From positions 1-24,350 of the forward strand of contig LKNH01000006.1 in the NCBI GenBank assembly GCA_001564135.1: a stretch of DNA of 24,350 nucleotides, read 5' to 3'. How positions within the stretch are numbered: the first letter of the stretch is position 1; each line of letters starts with the position of its first letter. The notes under the pieces were generated by a model. The model was not told the origin of the DNA. It did not search any database and saw only the letters and a program-made list of their open reading frames with translations. The position numbers were made by a program, and so were the translations under genes. The DNA comes from Halobacteriaceae archaeon Tc-Br11_E2g27 (lineage in GTDB: Archaea > Halobacteriota > Halobacteria > Halobacteriales > Haloarculaceae). Below, piece after piece: positions 15,093 to 22,671 of the stretch.

Positions 15093-16955
15093 ATGGGAGC
15101 CGACGGGACAGAGACATTCATCGAGTGGGATGAAAAGCGGTATAGCACGGAGATTGAGCGGTTTGATGAACAACACAAGCGGCTGTTTACCCTTCTCAAT
15201 GACCTCTATATAGCAATGGAGGAAGGGCGGTCCGAACAGCGGGTCGGAGATATTCTCCGTGAACTCGAGCGTTATACCGAATACCACTTCGGTGATGAAG
15301 AAGAGTTTATGCAGGATTGTGGGTTCGCTATGGACTGTGCAGACTGTTTTTTCAATCATCGGGAAATGCACGAAGAGTTTGCAGCGAAGGTAAAGGAGCT
15401 TCGCCAAAAGCACGAAGAAGGCGAATATATCACGATGGAGATGCTGATGTTCGCCCGCGATTGGCTTGACTCTCACATCGCCGGTCTTGACCAGGACCAG
15501 TCATACGGCGATTATTATGCTGACTCTGTCCCTGACGATTACCAGTATTCACCGGGAGCGCTCAGAGCGGACCGAGACATTCCTTCTAAGGCGGTTCCAG
15601 AGGCCGAAACAACGGACGAAACCCAGGAAGAACCCGTCAGACTGGGAACGACGACCTACGAGGGCCACCCAGTCGAACTACCCGAGGAGACGTTGGCAAC
15701 ATGGTTCGAACAAACCGTCGCCGGCCATACCGACCGCGACGCAGCACTAATCCGCAAGGATGAGACGTTCGAATCACTCTCGTACGAAGAGCTCAGAGAC
15801 CGAGCACAGGCTGTTGCGGGCGGCCTGCTTGAACAAGAACTCGAACCAGGTGACCGGGTGGCACTCCACGCCAACTCAGGACTTAACTGGTCGGTGCTTG
15901 ACCTCGCCTGTGCATATGCCGGGCTGGTATCAGTTCCACTGGCGACGATGCACAGCGAAGAGCGTACACGAGCGATTCTCAAAGATGCCGACGTCTCACT
16001 ACTCGTTACCGACTCTGTCGCACCCGACGGTGTCCCCTCCACCGTTGCTGTCTGTCAGTATGACAATCTCTCGCGTGCCAAACCGGACGAATACCCCGGT
16101 TTGGAGATGGACCCAGACGAGATTGCGACAATCGTCTACCGGGTCGACCGGGAACCTGACGCTGATGGTTGTCTGCTCACCCACCGGAACCTTCGTGCCG
16201 CTATTGCGAGTCTTGCAGAAACGTTCCCAATCTCTGCAGGCGGCGTTGGAACGTGTATGCTCCCGCTTGCGCATAGTTACCAGCGTGTGATGACCTACTA
16301 TCTCTGGGAACGCGGTGGGGCTGTTGCATATCTGGATGCCGAAACCGTGCTTGCCGATTTGCCAGCAGTCAACCCAACCGTCCTTGTTGGTGTTCCACGG
16401 CTATACGAAAAGCTTCAGGATGCATTTCAGGAGCGTCAGAGCGAACGAGGTGGGCTCCGACAACGGTTCGCGAGTGGTCTGGCAAGTGCCGTCGGTGCAC
16501 ATAAGAACACGGGAGAGTCGATGTCGACGACACTCTCGCTCAAACACCGATTGGCGGGCAAGCCCGCGTTTTCGGCGCTCCGAGAAGAACTTGGTATCGA
16601 TGAACTCGATTACGCATTCACCAGTACCACCGCAACCGAGACAGACCTTCATGAGTTCTTCCTCGGCATTGGCATCCAACTGACCGAACTATATGGGACA
16701 ACCGAACTGACGGGGATTGCGACTGCGAACGTCCAGTGTTCCTATCCCGCTGAGACCGTCGGCCGTCCGCTTCCGGGGATAACACTTGCGCTGGCGGAAG
16801 ACGGCGAGATACTTGTGCGTGGCCCGACAGTCGCTTCCGGCTATGCAAGCGGTAGCACAAACTGGCAAACACGATATCGCGATGGATGGCTCCATACCGG
16901 TGACAGTGGTCGCATTACTGGCGACGGCACCCTTGAGGTCCTTGAATCAAACTGA
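15093..16955 (+). CDS. Hemerythrin domain fused to a degenerate long-chain acyl-CoA ligase domain
   Basis: The 620-residue product has two parts. Residues 7-135 form a bacteriohemerythrin with all seven di-iron ligands: H28, H65, E69, H89, H93, H128 and D133. Between E69 and H89 there are five extra residues and a Cys cluster (C76, C82, C85). After an acidic linker, residues 205-620 resemble FAA1-type AMP-forming fatty acyl-CoA ligases (PLAHSYQRVMTYYL, VGVPRLYEKL, YGTTE 534-538, LHTGD 600-604). The P-loop expected after IVY, normally close to TSGTTGEPKG, reads RVDREPDADG (350-359), while LTHRN after it is intact. The protein stops just after LHTGD, so the C-terminal lid with the catalytic lysine is absent. 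Ligase activity is therefore unlikely. The start at 15093 is favoured by a T-rich box 28 nt upstream; the ATG at 15057 is an alternative. It would be cytoplasmic, with unknown function, perhaps oxygen or redox sensing. Confidence 0.88.
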   Translation: MGADGTETFIEWDEKRYSTEIERFDEQHKRLFTLLNDLYIAMEEGRSEQRVGDILRELERYTEYHFGDEEEFMQDCGFAMDCADCFFNHREMHEEFAAKVKELRQKHEEGEYITMEMLMFARDWLDSHIAGLDQDQSYGDYYADSVPDDYQYSPGALRADRDIPSKAVPEAETTDETQEEPVRLGTTTYEGHPVELPEETLATWFEQTVAGHTDRDAALIRKDETFESLSYEELRDRAQAVAGGLLEQELEPGDRVALHANSGLNWSVLDLACAYAGLVSVPLATMHSEERTRAILKDADVSLLVTDSVAPDGVPSTVAVCQYDNLSRAKPDEYPGLEMDPDEIATIVYRVDREPDADGCLLTHRNLRAAIASLAETFPISAGGVGTCMLPLAHSYQRVMTYYLWERGGAVAYLDAETVLADLPAVNPTVLVGVPRLYEKLQDAFQERQSERGGLRQRFASGLASAVGAHKNTGESMSTTLSLKHRLAGKPAFSALREELGIDELDYAFTSTTATETDLHEFFLGIGIQLTELYGTTELTGIATANVQCSYPAETVGRPLPGITLALAEDGEILVRGPTVASGYASGSTNWQTRYRDGWLHTGDSGRITGDGTLEVLESN

Positions 16956-17006
16956 CTCGGTCTTTGGTTAAAGAAGGAAACGAGAACTGCTATCGGCTTC
17001 GTTCGC

Positions 17007-18806
17007 TCATTCGAGTTGGTGATAATCGAGTTCGTATCCGGCGTCGAGTGCTTTTTGAACGGCTTCGCTCGGTGCCTCGGGCGTAGCAGTCGACAAATTC
17101 GGCGACCCGATGCTCCCTCTCTGAAAGAGGATATTTCGCTGCCACTCAGCCTCTGTCTCCGGATAGTCTGTCCGGAAGTGTGCGCCGCGGGACTCTGGCC
17201 GTTCACGCGCACTGCGCAAGATACTGTCCGCAACAATCAGCGCAAAGCCGAGGTTGAGTGCAAATTCGTAAGAGCGGCTTTGCTCGTCCCCAACGGCGAG
17301 GTCAGCAGCCTGTGTGCGGATAGTATCGATGCGTCTGAGACCAGCTTCGAACCCGGCCTCGTCACGTAGAATCCCTGTCTGTTCCCAGAGCAGCGACCGA
17401 ACCATCTTGAGTAACGCTTCAGGGTCGTTCTCGCCGTCACTGTTTGCAAGTGTTACAAGATCGCGAAGATGCAGTTCGGCCCGTTGAGACAGTGTCCCGT
17501 CGTCAGGCCGGTCGACCTGGGCCTGTAACCGGTCCGCAACCGCTTCACCTACTACCTGGCCATATGCGACCGTTTCAGCGAGGGAGTTCCCGCCAAGCCG
17601 GTTCGCACCGTGAACACCTGCCATTGTCTCTCCGATAGCATACAATCCAGCTATCGCTGTCTCGCCATTGTCATCGACGTGGACGCCACCCATGCCGTAG
17701 TGTGCGGTCGGTGCGACTTCCACGGGTTCTTCGGCCATATCGACGCCCAGTTCAGCAAATCGCTCGTACATCCGTGGGAGCCGGGCCTCAATGAACGAGC
17801 GGTCTCGGTGTGAGATGTCAAGGAAGACGCCGCCGTGTTCAGTACCGCGACCCTCCGCGATTTCCTTGGCTATCGCCCGGGCAACTACGTCACGGGCGTC
17901 AAGTTCCATCTGGTCGGGCGAGTATCGCTCCATGAACCGCTCACCCTCGGCGTTAAACAGTTGTCCGCCCTCGCCGCGAACAGCTTCGGTCACAAGTCGT
18001 CCGTCCCACAACTCGCCGTATCGGTCGCCGACCATGCCGGTCGGGTGGAACTGAACGAACTCCATGTCCATCAGCGTTGCTCCGGCCTGATAGGCCAGTG
18101 CTGGACCGTCACCAGTGTTCTCGTCGTCGCGCGAAGAATGGCGACGATACAAACTGGTGTATCCACCGGCTGCGAGAATGACTACCTCGGCGTCAAAGAC
18201 GACGAACTCGCCAGTATCAAGGTCAGTTCCGACGGCCCCCAGCACGCGGTCGCCGTCGGTGATGAGCCGGGAAATAAAGACGTTCTCGCGGTAGGGAATC
18301 GACCGGTCCTGCGCTTGGCTGACAAGCGTGTTGAGAATTGCTTCTCCAGTGTAATCACCTGCAAACGCCGTGCGACGGAACGATTGTGCGCCGAAATACC
18401 GCTGGTCGATGTCGCCGTCTGGCGTCCGGCTAAAGGACATTCCCCACTCGTCTAACTCGCGGAGCAGTCCCGGCATGCGCTTTGTCACCGTCTCAACTTT
18501 TCCCGGGTCGTTGATGTGGTGGCCCTCGTTGAGTGTGTCGGCGGCGTGGACTGTCCAATCATCCTCCGGGTCGAGCGTTCCCAGCGCTCCGTTGATGCCG
18601 CCCCGAGCCCACGTCGTATGAGCGTCACCGTGACCCCGCTTGCCAATGACCAACAGGTCATCCGGGTCGATACCTTGCTCGACAAGTTCGATAGCCGCTC
18701 GTGCCCCAGCAGCACCGGCACCGATGACCAGTACACGCCGCTCTATGGTTTCGTATTCGGGCACGTCTGCCGACAGAGACGACTCTGGGGTTGCTGTCTG
18801 TTTCAC
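17007..18806 (-). CDS. FAD flavoprotein of the succinate dehydrogenase / fumarate reductase / L-aspartate oxidase family
   Basis: This 599-residue protein has the family's Rossmann motif VIGAGAAGARAA (27-38) and DMEFVQFHPTG (247-257). Active-site residues are R278 in RGEGG, H369 in APTAHYGMGG and R403 in HGANRLGGNS. H63 in DAHTTWARGGI aligns with the histidine that binds FAD covalently in SdhA/FrdA; L-aspartate oxidase has no histidine there. The segment LDISHRDRSFI and lack of neighbours recall NadB, so the family position is mixed. I favour a SdhA/FrdA-like enzyme using a dicarboxylate, with low certainty on substrate. The C-terminal helical domain (about 440-540) is present. No iron-sulfur or membrane subunit lies nearby, nor nadA or nadC. 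The start is GTG at 18806, supported by a TTAATA box 26 nt upstream. It converges on the hemerythrin fusion gene with 51 nt between. Confidence 0.9.
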   Translation of the reverse strand: MKQTATPESSLSADVPEYETIERRVLVIGAGAAGARAAIELVEQGIDPDDLLVIGKRGHGDAHTTWARGGINGALGTLDPEDDWTVHAADTLNEGHHINDPGKVETVTKRMPGLLRELDEWGMSFSRTPDGDIDQRYFGAQSFRRTAFAGDYTGEAILNTLVSQAQDRSIPYRENVFISRLITDGDRVLGAVGTDLDTGEFVVFDAEVVILAAGGYTSLYRRHSSRDDENTGDGPALAYQAGATLMDMEFVQFHPTGMVGDRYGELWDGRLVTEAVRGEGGQLFNAEGERFMERYSPDQMELDARDVVARAIAKEIAEGRGTEHGGVFLDISHRDRSFIEARLPRMYERFAELGVDMAEEPVEVAPTAHYGMGGVHVDDNGETAIAGLYAIGETMAGVHGANRLGGNSLAETVAYGQVVGEAVADRLQAQVDRPDDGTLSQRAELHLRDLVTLANSDGENDPEALLKMVRSLLWEQTGILRDEAGFEAGLRRIDTIRTQAADLAVGDEQSRSYEFALNLGFALIVADSILRSARERPESRGAHFRTDYPETEAEWQRNILFQRGSIGSPNLSTATPEAPSEAVQKALDAGYELDYHQLE

Positions 18807-18829
18807 ATCAATCTATAGGGTCTCTACAG

Positions 18830-18835
18830 TATTAA
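18830..18835 (-). promoter_or_regulatory. TATA box of the flavoprotein gene
   Basis: TTAATA on the minus strand is centred 26-27 nt from the GTG at 18806, which supports this non-ATG start and a leaderless transcript. Confidence 0.55.
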
Positions 18836-18857
18836 GTTGCCCGAGAAAGGACATATT

Positions 18858-18867
18858 TTGGCGCCAA
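18858..18867. promoter_or_regulatory. TTGGCGCCAA palindrome in a divergent promoter region
   Basis: This is a perfect 10-nt palindrome in the 188-nt gap between the flavoprotein gene and the Get3-type ATPase gene, placed just upstream of the flavoprotein TATA box. Its position would suit a dimeric regulator. No matching regulator is known to me, so it is only a candidate operator. Confidence 0.25.
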
Positions 18868-18962
18868 TAATCCCGGAACGGAAACGGACACAGAGACCTG
18901 TTTGCGTACTTGGTGAAACAATCCAGACGACTCAGGGAAACGATTCATCACGCTGCCCGTAC

Positions 18963-18972
18963 GTTTGTATTC
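18963..18972 (+). promoter_or_regulatory. TATA-like element of the Get3-type ATPase gene
   Basis: GTTTGTATTC is centred about 27 nt before the ATG at 18995. It is an imperfect match but has the right spacing for a leaderless transcript. Confidence 0.4.
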
Positions 18973-18994
18973 TTGTCGTGCTTCAATTGATACA

Positions 18995-19972
18995 ATGGAG
19001 CCCACTGAAAAAGAGAATCACAATCCACCCGATATCGTCCTCTACGGTGGAAAGGGCGGTGTTGGCAAAACGACCTGTGCAGCAGCACATGCAGTTGGCC
19101 TCTCGGAGCGAGATGCCAGCACGAAGGTCCTCGTGGTCTCGACTGACCCCGCGCACTCTCTCGGCGATGTGTTTGAGCGAAACCTCGGCGACGAACCAAC
19201 CGCACTGACAGACTCGCTCGCTGCAGTCGAAGTTGGCTCCCAACGGGGGCAAGAGGCATATCGAATGGTCGTTGAAACCCTTGTCGACGAGTTTAGGAGT
19301 GCCGGATTACGGGTCGGTGAGGATGAACTCGAACGTCTCTTCGAGGCTGGCCTCATTCCTGGCGGTGATGAGGTGGCTGCACTCGAGTATATTGCTCGCT
19401 ACACCGACAGTGAATACGAGACAGTCATCTTTGATACGGCCCCCACCGGCCATACGCTTCGCTTGCTTGACCTTCCCGAAGTCCTTGGCGAGACGTTCGC
19501 TGTCGCTAGCGAGATACAGCAGCGTGTTCGGCGGGTGGCCAAAACAGCGCGGAGCATGGTATTCGGACCAGAAGCCTACTGGGAGACGCGTGATGACTCC
19601 GAGGAACTGACATCGCTTCGTGACCGGATAGCCACTGTCGATTCGCTGCTCCATGACCCGTCACGTACTCACTTTCGTGTTGTTCTCACGCCCGAGCGAA
19701 TGTCAATTGCCGAAACCGAACGCCTTGTTTCTAGGCTCAAAACTGCAAACGTGCCAGTTGATTCACTCGTCGTGAATCGTCTGTTCGAAAACGACCAGGC
19801 GTGTTCATGTGAGCGCTGTTGCGCTGACGCTGAACGCCACGAAAAACGGTTACAAGAGATACAACGGAGATTCAATCTACCGGTACGCGTCGTTCCGGAA
19901 CTCGACACTGAGGCACAGGGCGCATTATCAGCAATCGGTCCGACGCTGCTAGCAGTTGGTGACTCTCGGTGA
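18995..19972 (+). CDS. ArsA/Get3-family ATPase
   Basis: This 325-residue ATPase has the deviant Walker A YGGKGGVGKTT (17-27), switch I STDPAHSL (49-56), and switch II FDTAPTGHTLRLL (146-158), the hallmark of the ArsA/Get3 family. Near the C-terminus there is a cysteine cluster ACSCERCC (269-276), corresponding to the CxxC motif that in Get3 binds zinc at the dimer interface. It is a single-copy module, like Get3 and unlike the doubled bacterial ArsA, and no arsenite pump or ars regulator is nearby. Eukaryotic Get3 delivers tail-anchored membrane proteins, and archaeal homologues can bind such clients, so a targeting or chaperone role is more likely than arsenite export. I start at the ATG at 18995. 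An unrecognised zinc-ribbon gene follows after 48 nt on the same strand. Confidence 0.93.
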   Translation: MEPTEKENHNPPDIVLYGGKGGVGKTTCAAAHAVGLSERDASTKVLVVSTDPAHSLGDVFERNLGDEPTALTDSLAAVEVGSQRGQEAYRMVVETLVDEFRSAGLRVGEDELERLFEAGLIPGGDEVAALEYIARYTDSEYETVIFDTAPTGHTLRLLDLPEVLGETFAVASEIQQRVRRVAKTARSMVFGPEAYWETRDDSEELTSLRDRIATVDSLLHDPSRTHFRVVLTPERMSIAETERLVSRLKTANVPVDSLVVNRLFENDQACSCERCCADAERHEKRLQEIQRRFNLPVRVVPELDTEAQGALSAIGPTLLAVGDSR

Positions 19973-19979
19973 GGCGAAT

Positions 19980-19991
19980 CGTTCGAGAACG
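19980..19991 (+). repeat. Short inverted repeat followed by T-rich tract
   Basis: CGTTC-GA-GAACG is followed by TTTGTT in the 48-nt gap between the ATPase gene and the next gene. It could end the first transcript, or the T-rich tract, about 27 nt before the ATG at 20021, could be a weak TATA element for the second. Confidence 0.3.
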
Positions 19992-20020
19992 TTTGTTACT
20001 GTGGAAGCCAACAAGATAGC

Positions 20021-20791
20021 ATGAGTGAACAGCCTGAAACGCAGTACGAGCAAGCGGTCGCTGCGGTTGCTGACCGTGAGTATACCGCAGCGGGGAATGC
20101 CTATGCACGGGCAGGATGGAAACTGCTGGCAGCGCCACACCACGCTCAGGACCCATTCGATGCGGATGAAAAAGGTTGGGTTGGAAAGGGAATGCAACGG
20201 CTGCTGACCAGCGCAATTTGCTACCGGGTTGCTGGTCAAAGAGAGCGTGCGACTCACCGGAGCACCGAGGTTGGCGCAGTTGCAGCAGATTTCCAGAGTA
20301 TACTCACCAATCCTGTCCAGCAAGCCTGTTGTAAGGAAATACGCGCAGATGCCACGCTCGTTGGGGGGTTGGGTGACGCGACCGAAGCCTACAATGACAC
20401 AGCAGACGCATATCGCGAGGCTGGCGAAACGATTGATGACCCACAGTACTGGAGTACGACACCGCTTTTCCAGGCCGCTGCAACGCCGTTGCAGCAGGTC
20501 GCACGCAGCACAGCTAACGGGGAGATTGCCGTCTCATGGGAAGACCTCCACGGAGCCGACCCGACAGCGCCTGGACGATTTCTCGCTCACAGGGCCACGT
20601 TCAAACGCCAGCGATTTGCCTCGCTACTGGATTCCGTCATCGAAGAGGGATATCTCGCCGCCCCTCGTGGAACAACAGCGTACAATAACGCAACGTATCG
20701 GTGTCCTGCCTGTGAGTCGAGTGATGTGAATTGGGTTGGCAACAGTATCCTCTGTCTGCGCTGTTCGACGGCTCTCAAAAAACAAACCTAA
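20021..20791 (+). CDS. Unrecognised alpha-helical protein with C-terminal zinc ribbon
   Basis: I do not recognise this 256-residue protein. The N-terminal 165 residues look like stacked helices of TPR/SNAP type: AAVADREYTAAGNAYARAGW (14-33) and DATEAYNDTADAYREAGE (119-136) resemble each other in the (D/E)-x-Y-x-x-A-x-x-A-Y-x-x-A-G pattern. The C-terminus has two cysteine pairs, C228/C231 in CPAC and C245/C248 in CLRC, 13 residues apart, a rubredoxin-like zinc ribbon. The segment before it, with RQRFASLLDSVIEEGYL, looks like a short helical motif. It follows the Get3-type ATPase gene after 48 nt in the same direction, so a partnership is possible; helical-repeat proteins serve as Get3 partners in eukaryotes. 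That link is inference from position and fold only. Confidence 0.85.
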   Translation: MSEQPETQYEQAVAAVADREYTAAGNAYARAGWKLLAAPHHAQDPFDADEKGWVGKGMQRLLTSAICYRVAGQRERATHRSTEVGAVAADFQSILTNPVQQACCKEIRADATLVGGLGDATEAYNDTADAYREAGETIDDPQYWSTTPLFQAAATPLQQVARSTANGEIAVSWEDLHGADPTAPGRFLAHRATFKRQRFASLLDSVIEEGYLAAPRGTTAYNNATYRCPACESSDVNWVGNSILCLRCSTALKKQT

Positions 20792-20842
20792 TCCTCGAAT
20801 CAAAAGAGCCAGTGAAAGATGGAGTCGCAGCCATATTACTGA

Positions 20843-20902
20843 ACGTAAGCTTTTAAATCATCTCGCCGCCCCGAAGTGGCGAGTAAGTGTACGAAGTTAC
20901 GT
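20843..20902. other. Nested inverted repeats with an AT-rich core between convergent genes
   Basis: The 120-nt gap between two convergent genes holds an outer pair ACGTAA (20843-20848) / TTACGT (20897-20902). Inside it is an inner pair CTCGCC (20862-20867) / GGCGAG (20878-20883). A TTTTAAAT box (20851-20858) lies within the outer pair. It may be a terminator structure for one or both genes, or a small non-coding RNA with its own promoter; I cannot decide which. Confidence 0.35.
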
Positions 20903-20911
20903 CCGGCAGTA

Positions 20912-21334
20912 TCAGTATGGCGGTCGCTGGGCCTGAATAACCGACGCGAGATGCTGCGTTTCTTCGGCAATGAGTTCGGTCATATCGTCAGCGGAGATGA
21001 TTCCCACCAGTTCGTTGTTTTCGTTACAAACTGGCAATCGTCGGACGCCATGTTCGCTCATCGTCTGTGCGGCCTGGTAGAACCCATCCTCCGGATTGAG
21101 TTGACAGAGGTCGGTTGACATCACATCCGATGAGGTCATCGAAGCTGGGTCAACATCTTCCGCTAACACACGAGTCATCAAATCGCGGTCCGTCACAATT
21201 CCCTGTGGACGAGCACCGTCAGTAATCACGATGCTTCCGACGCTTTCGGCTTGCATCTGCTGGGCGAGTTCCCGTACTGAGGTATCCGGCGTGGCTGTCA
21301 CAACGTCGTCGCGTGCGAGGTCTTGTATTGGCAT
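20912..21334 (-). CDS. Two-CBS-domain protein
   Basis: This 140-residue protein consists of two CBS domains in tandem (about residues 8-58 and 72-124). The first shows VVTATPDTSVRELAQQM and GSIVITDG, ending in GIVTDRDL. The second has VMSTDLCQLNPEDGFYQAAQTMSEHGVRRLPV in shorter pieces and ends in GIISADDMTELI. A CBS pair usually binds AMP, ATP or another adenine nucleotide and regulates a partner, but this protein is CBS only, as are many small haloarchaeal proteins, so its target is unknown. The start is ambiguous: the ATG at 21334 gives the usual family N-terminus (MPIQDLARDD). The ATG at 21370 adds 12 residues and has a TAATCT element about 28 nt upstream. It converges on the zinc-ribbon gene. 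Confidence 0.9.
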   Translation of the reverse strand: MPIQDLARDDVVTATPDTSVRELAQQMQAESVGSIVITDGARPQGIVTDRDLMTRVLAEDVDPASMTSSDVMSTDLCQLNPEDGFYQAAQTMSEHGVRRLPVCNENNELVGIISADDMTELIAEETQHLASVIQAQRPPY

Positions 21335-21540
21335 AGGGACACCATCAAAACCGTCACCGAGAACGGGCATACCATGTGTGTCGGTTCGCGTTCGCTGAGA
21401 TTAGCGTCCGGGTTTCAGACATTATCGGTAAATAGCTATGGGTGGCAACCGAGTTTCGTTGGGTTGGTCACCCCACCCCGAGGAGGGCAGCGTGTTAGTC
21501 CGACGGCTATTCCCGAAGTAAATCCTCATTCGTAGTTGGT

Positions 21541-22389
21541 TTACTCACCGATTGTCCGGCGAACGAGAGACGAATCCGAGATGCGAGAGTATTCAGCAAC
21601 TGCAACGAACGCAACTGCCCAGAGGATAGCCAGAGCGCCCCAGACCACGCCTGCTGAGCTGGATTGCATCGGGAATGCTATTGACAACACGCCGTAGTAG
21701 GCCATTGGTGCACCTGCAAACCAGGCAGCGAGTCGCCAGCCGCGAAATCCGACGGCAGCAGCAAGACCGTATGCAAGCGGTGCAACGGCAAGCGCAACCA
21801 TCATCACGTAGTGTCCATCGAGCGCGTGAGGGTCGACAGTACTGGTTGTCAAACTCAACTGTGTCGCGATGAAAGTACCCAACGGAACTGCTGCGACGGC
21901 CACCAGCGCCAGTAGTGCTGGGCTGTATGAGTTGCTGCGTCGAAGGACCTGACGGCCTGCAGGGTGTGCAATCAGTGCAATGCTGGTGAGGAGGAAGAAC
22001 GGAATGACTTCCTCCGGGCGTCCAACGCCATACCAGATGGTCCCAGCCGTAGCGACGAGAATGATGACGAATGCACCCCACATCGCTGCGACGCGTTGGG
22101 TTGGTCGAATGGCCTGAACGAATAGTCCGAGCAAGAACACCGCAACGACGGTGGCAATACCCATGATGTGCAGGCGATGAATGCCAAGCTCTGCAGCACC
22201 TTCAGCAGTCCAGCCGGTAAGAAGGGTGGCGAATAACTCCGGGAGAAAGACTACTGCCATCACGCCAGCCAAGAGGAGCGAGAGGTAGAATATACCGCCC
22301 CGAGCTTTCAACGCGAAAGCGCGCCGTTTCCCTGGCTCTTCAAATGTCTGTTCCACATCAACGACACTGGTGTCGGTAGTTGTCTGCAT
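21541..22389 (-). CDS. Polytopic membrane protein of unknown function
   Basis: This 282-residue protein has about eight hydrophobic segments, near residues 32-52, 73-93, 101-119, 125-143, 155-175, 190-216, 222-244 and 248-266. The N-terminal 30 residues are polar and acidic, then basic (PGKRRAF) just before the first helix. Small, Ala- and Val-rich helices and short loops suggest a compact bundle, but I see no catalytic or metal-binding motif beyond isolated histidines in or near helices (H72, H74, H141). Family unknown; the fold could be a transporter, sensor or envelope stress protein. An AT-rich element TGATATCA at 22413-22420 is centred about 28 nt from the ATG. It lies 170 nt behind the CBS gene's promoter side on the same strand and diverges from the CHRD protein gene across a long gap. 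Confidence 0.85.
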   Translation of the reverse strand: MQTTTDTSVVDVEQTFEEPGKRRAFALKARGGIFYLSLLLAGVMAVVFLPELFATLLTGWTAEGAAELGIHRLHIMGIATVVAVFLLGLFVQAIRPTQRVAAMWGAFVIILVATAGTIWYGVGRPEEVIPFFLLTSIALIAHPAGRQVLRRSNSYSPALLALVAVAAVPLGTFIATQLSLTTSTVDPHALDGHYVMMVALAVAPLAYGLAAAVGFRGWRLAAWFAGAPMAYYGVLSIAFPMQSSSAGVVWGALAILWAVAFVAVAEYSRISDSSLVRRTIGE

Positions 22390-22412
22390 GATACAAGAGA
22401 GTGTACGTCATG

Positions 22413-22422
22413 TGATATCATA
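22413..22422 (-). promoter_or_regulatory. AT-rich TATA-like element of the eight-helix membrane protein gene
   Basis: The TGATATCA palindrome with adjoining TTA on the minus strand is centred about 28 nt before the ATG at 22389, fitting a leaderless promoter. Confidence 0.4.
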
Positions 22423-22671
22423 ACATAGTCTGTATGGTTGCTATTCCGATACTCTGGTATTGTCACGGATTGTCGAAGATACGTAGAATGGAAACGTCGT
22501 TCGATACCGACAGATTACAGGTTGGTCTTGAAGCGTACGACGTGCCGTGTGGCGCGTTCACGCGAAACAAAACCATAATTCGGTATCCTCGGTACTCATA
22601 AGCCAGAGTCTATCCATTGAGGACGGGTTGACTTGGGATACGCTTGGCTGAACCGACGGTAGGCCAGCAAC

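Noticed and set aside
17835..18455. 206-codon open frame on the plus strand inside the flavoprotein gene
   Set aside because: It is antisense to a protein with full family motifs and has no domain or promoter of its own.
17007..18806. Firm naming as L-aspartate oxidase (nadB)
   Set aside because: The covalent-FAD type histidine and the HGANRLGGNS form point to SdhA/FrdA, and there are no nadA or nadC neighbours, so I kept the family-level call.
18995..19972. Arsenite-resistance role for the ArsA-family ATPase
   Set aside because: It is a single-module protein with no arsB/acr3, arsR or arsD nearby; the Get3-like reading fits better.
22488..22601. 37-codon frame in the long intergenic gap (plus strand)
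   Set aside because: It has no clear TATA box at the proper distance, no recognisable family and is too short to judge by codon use.
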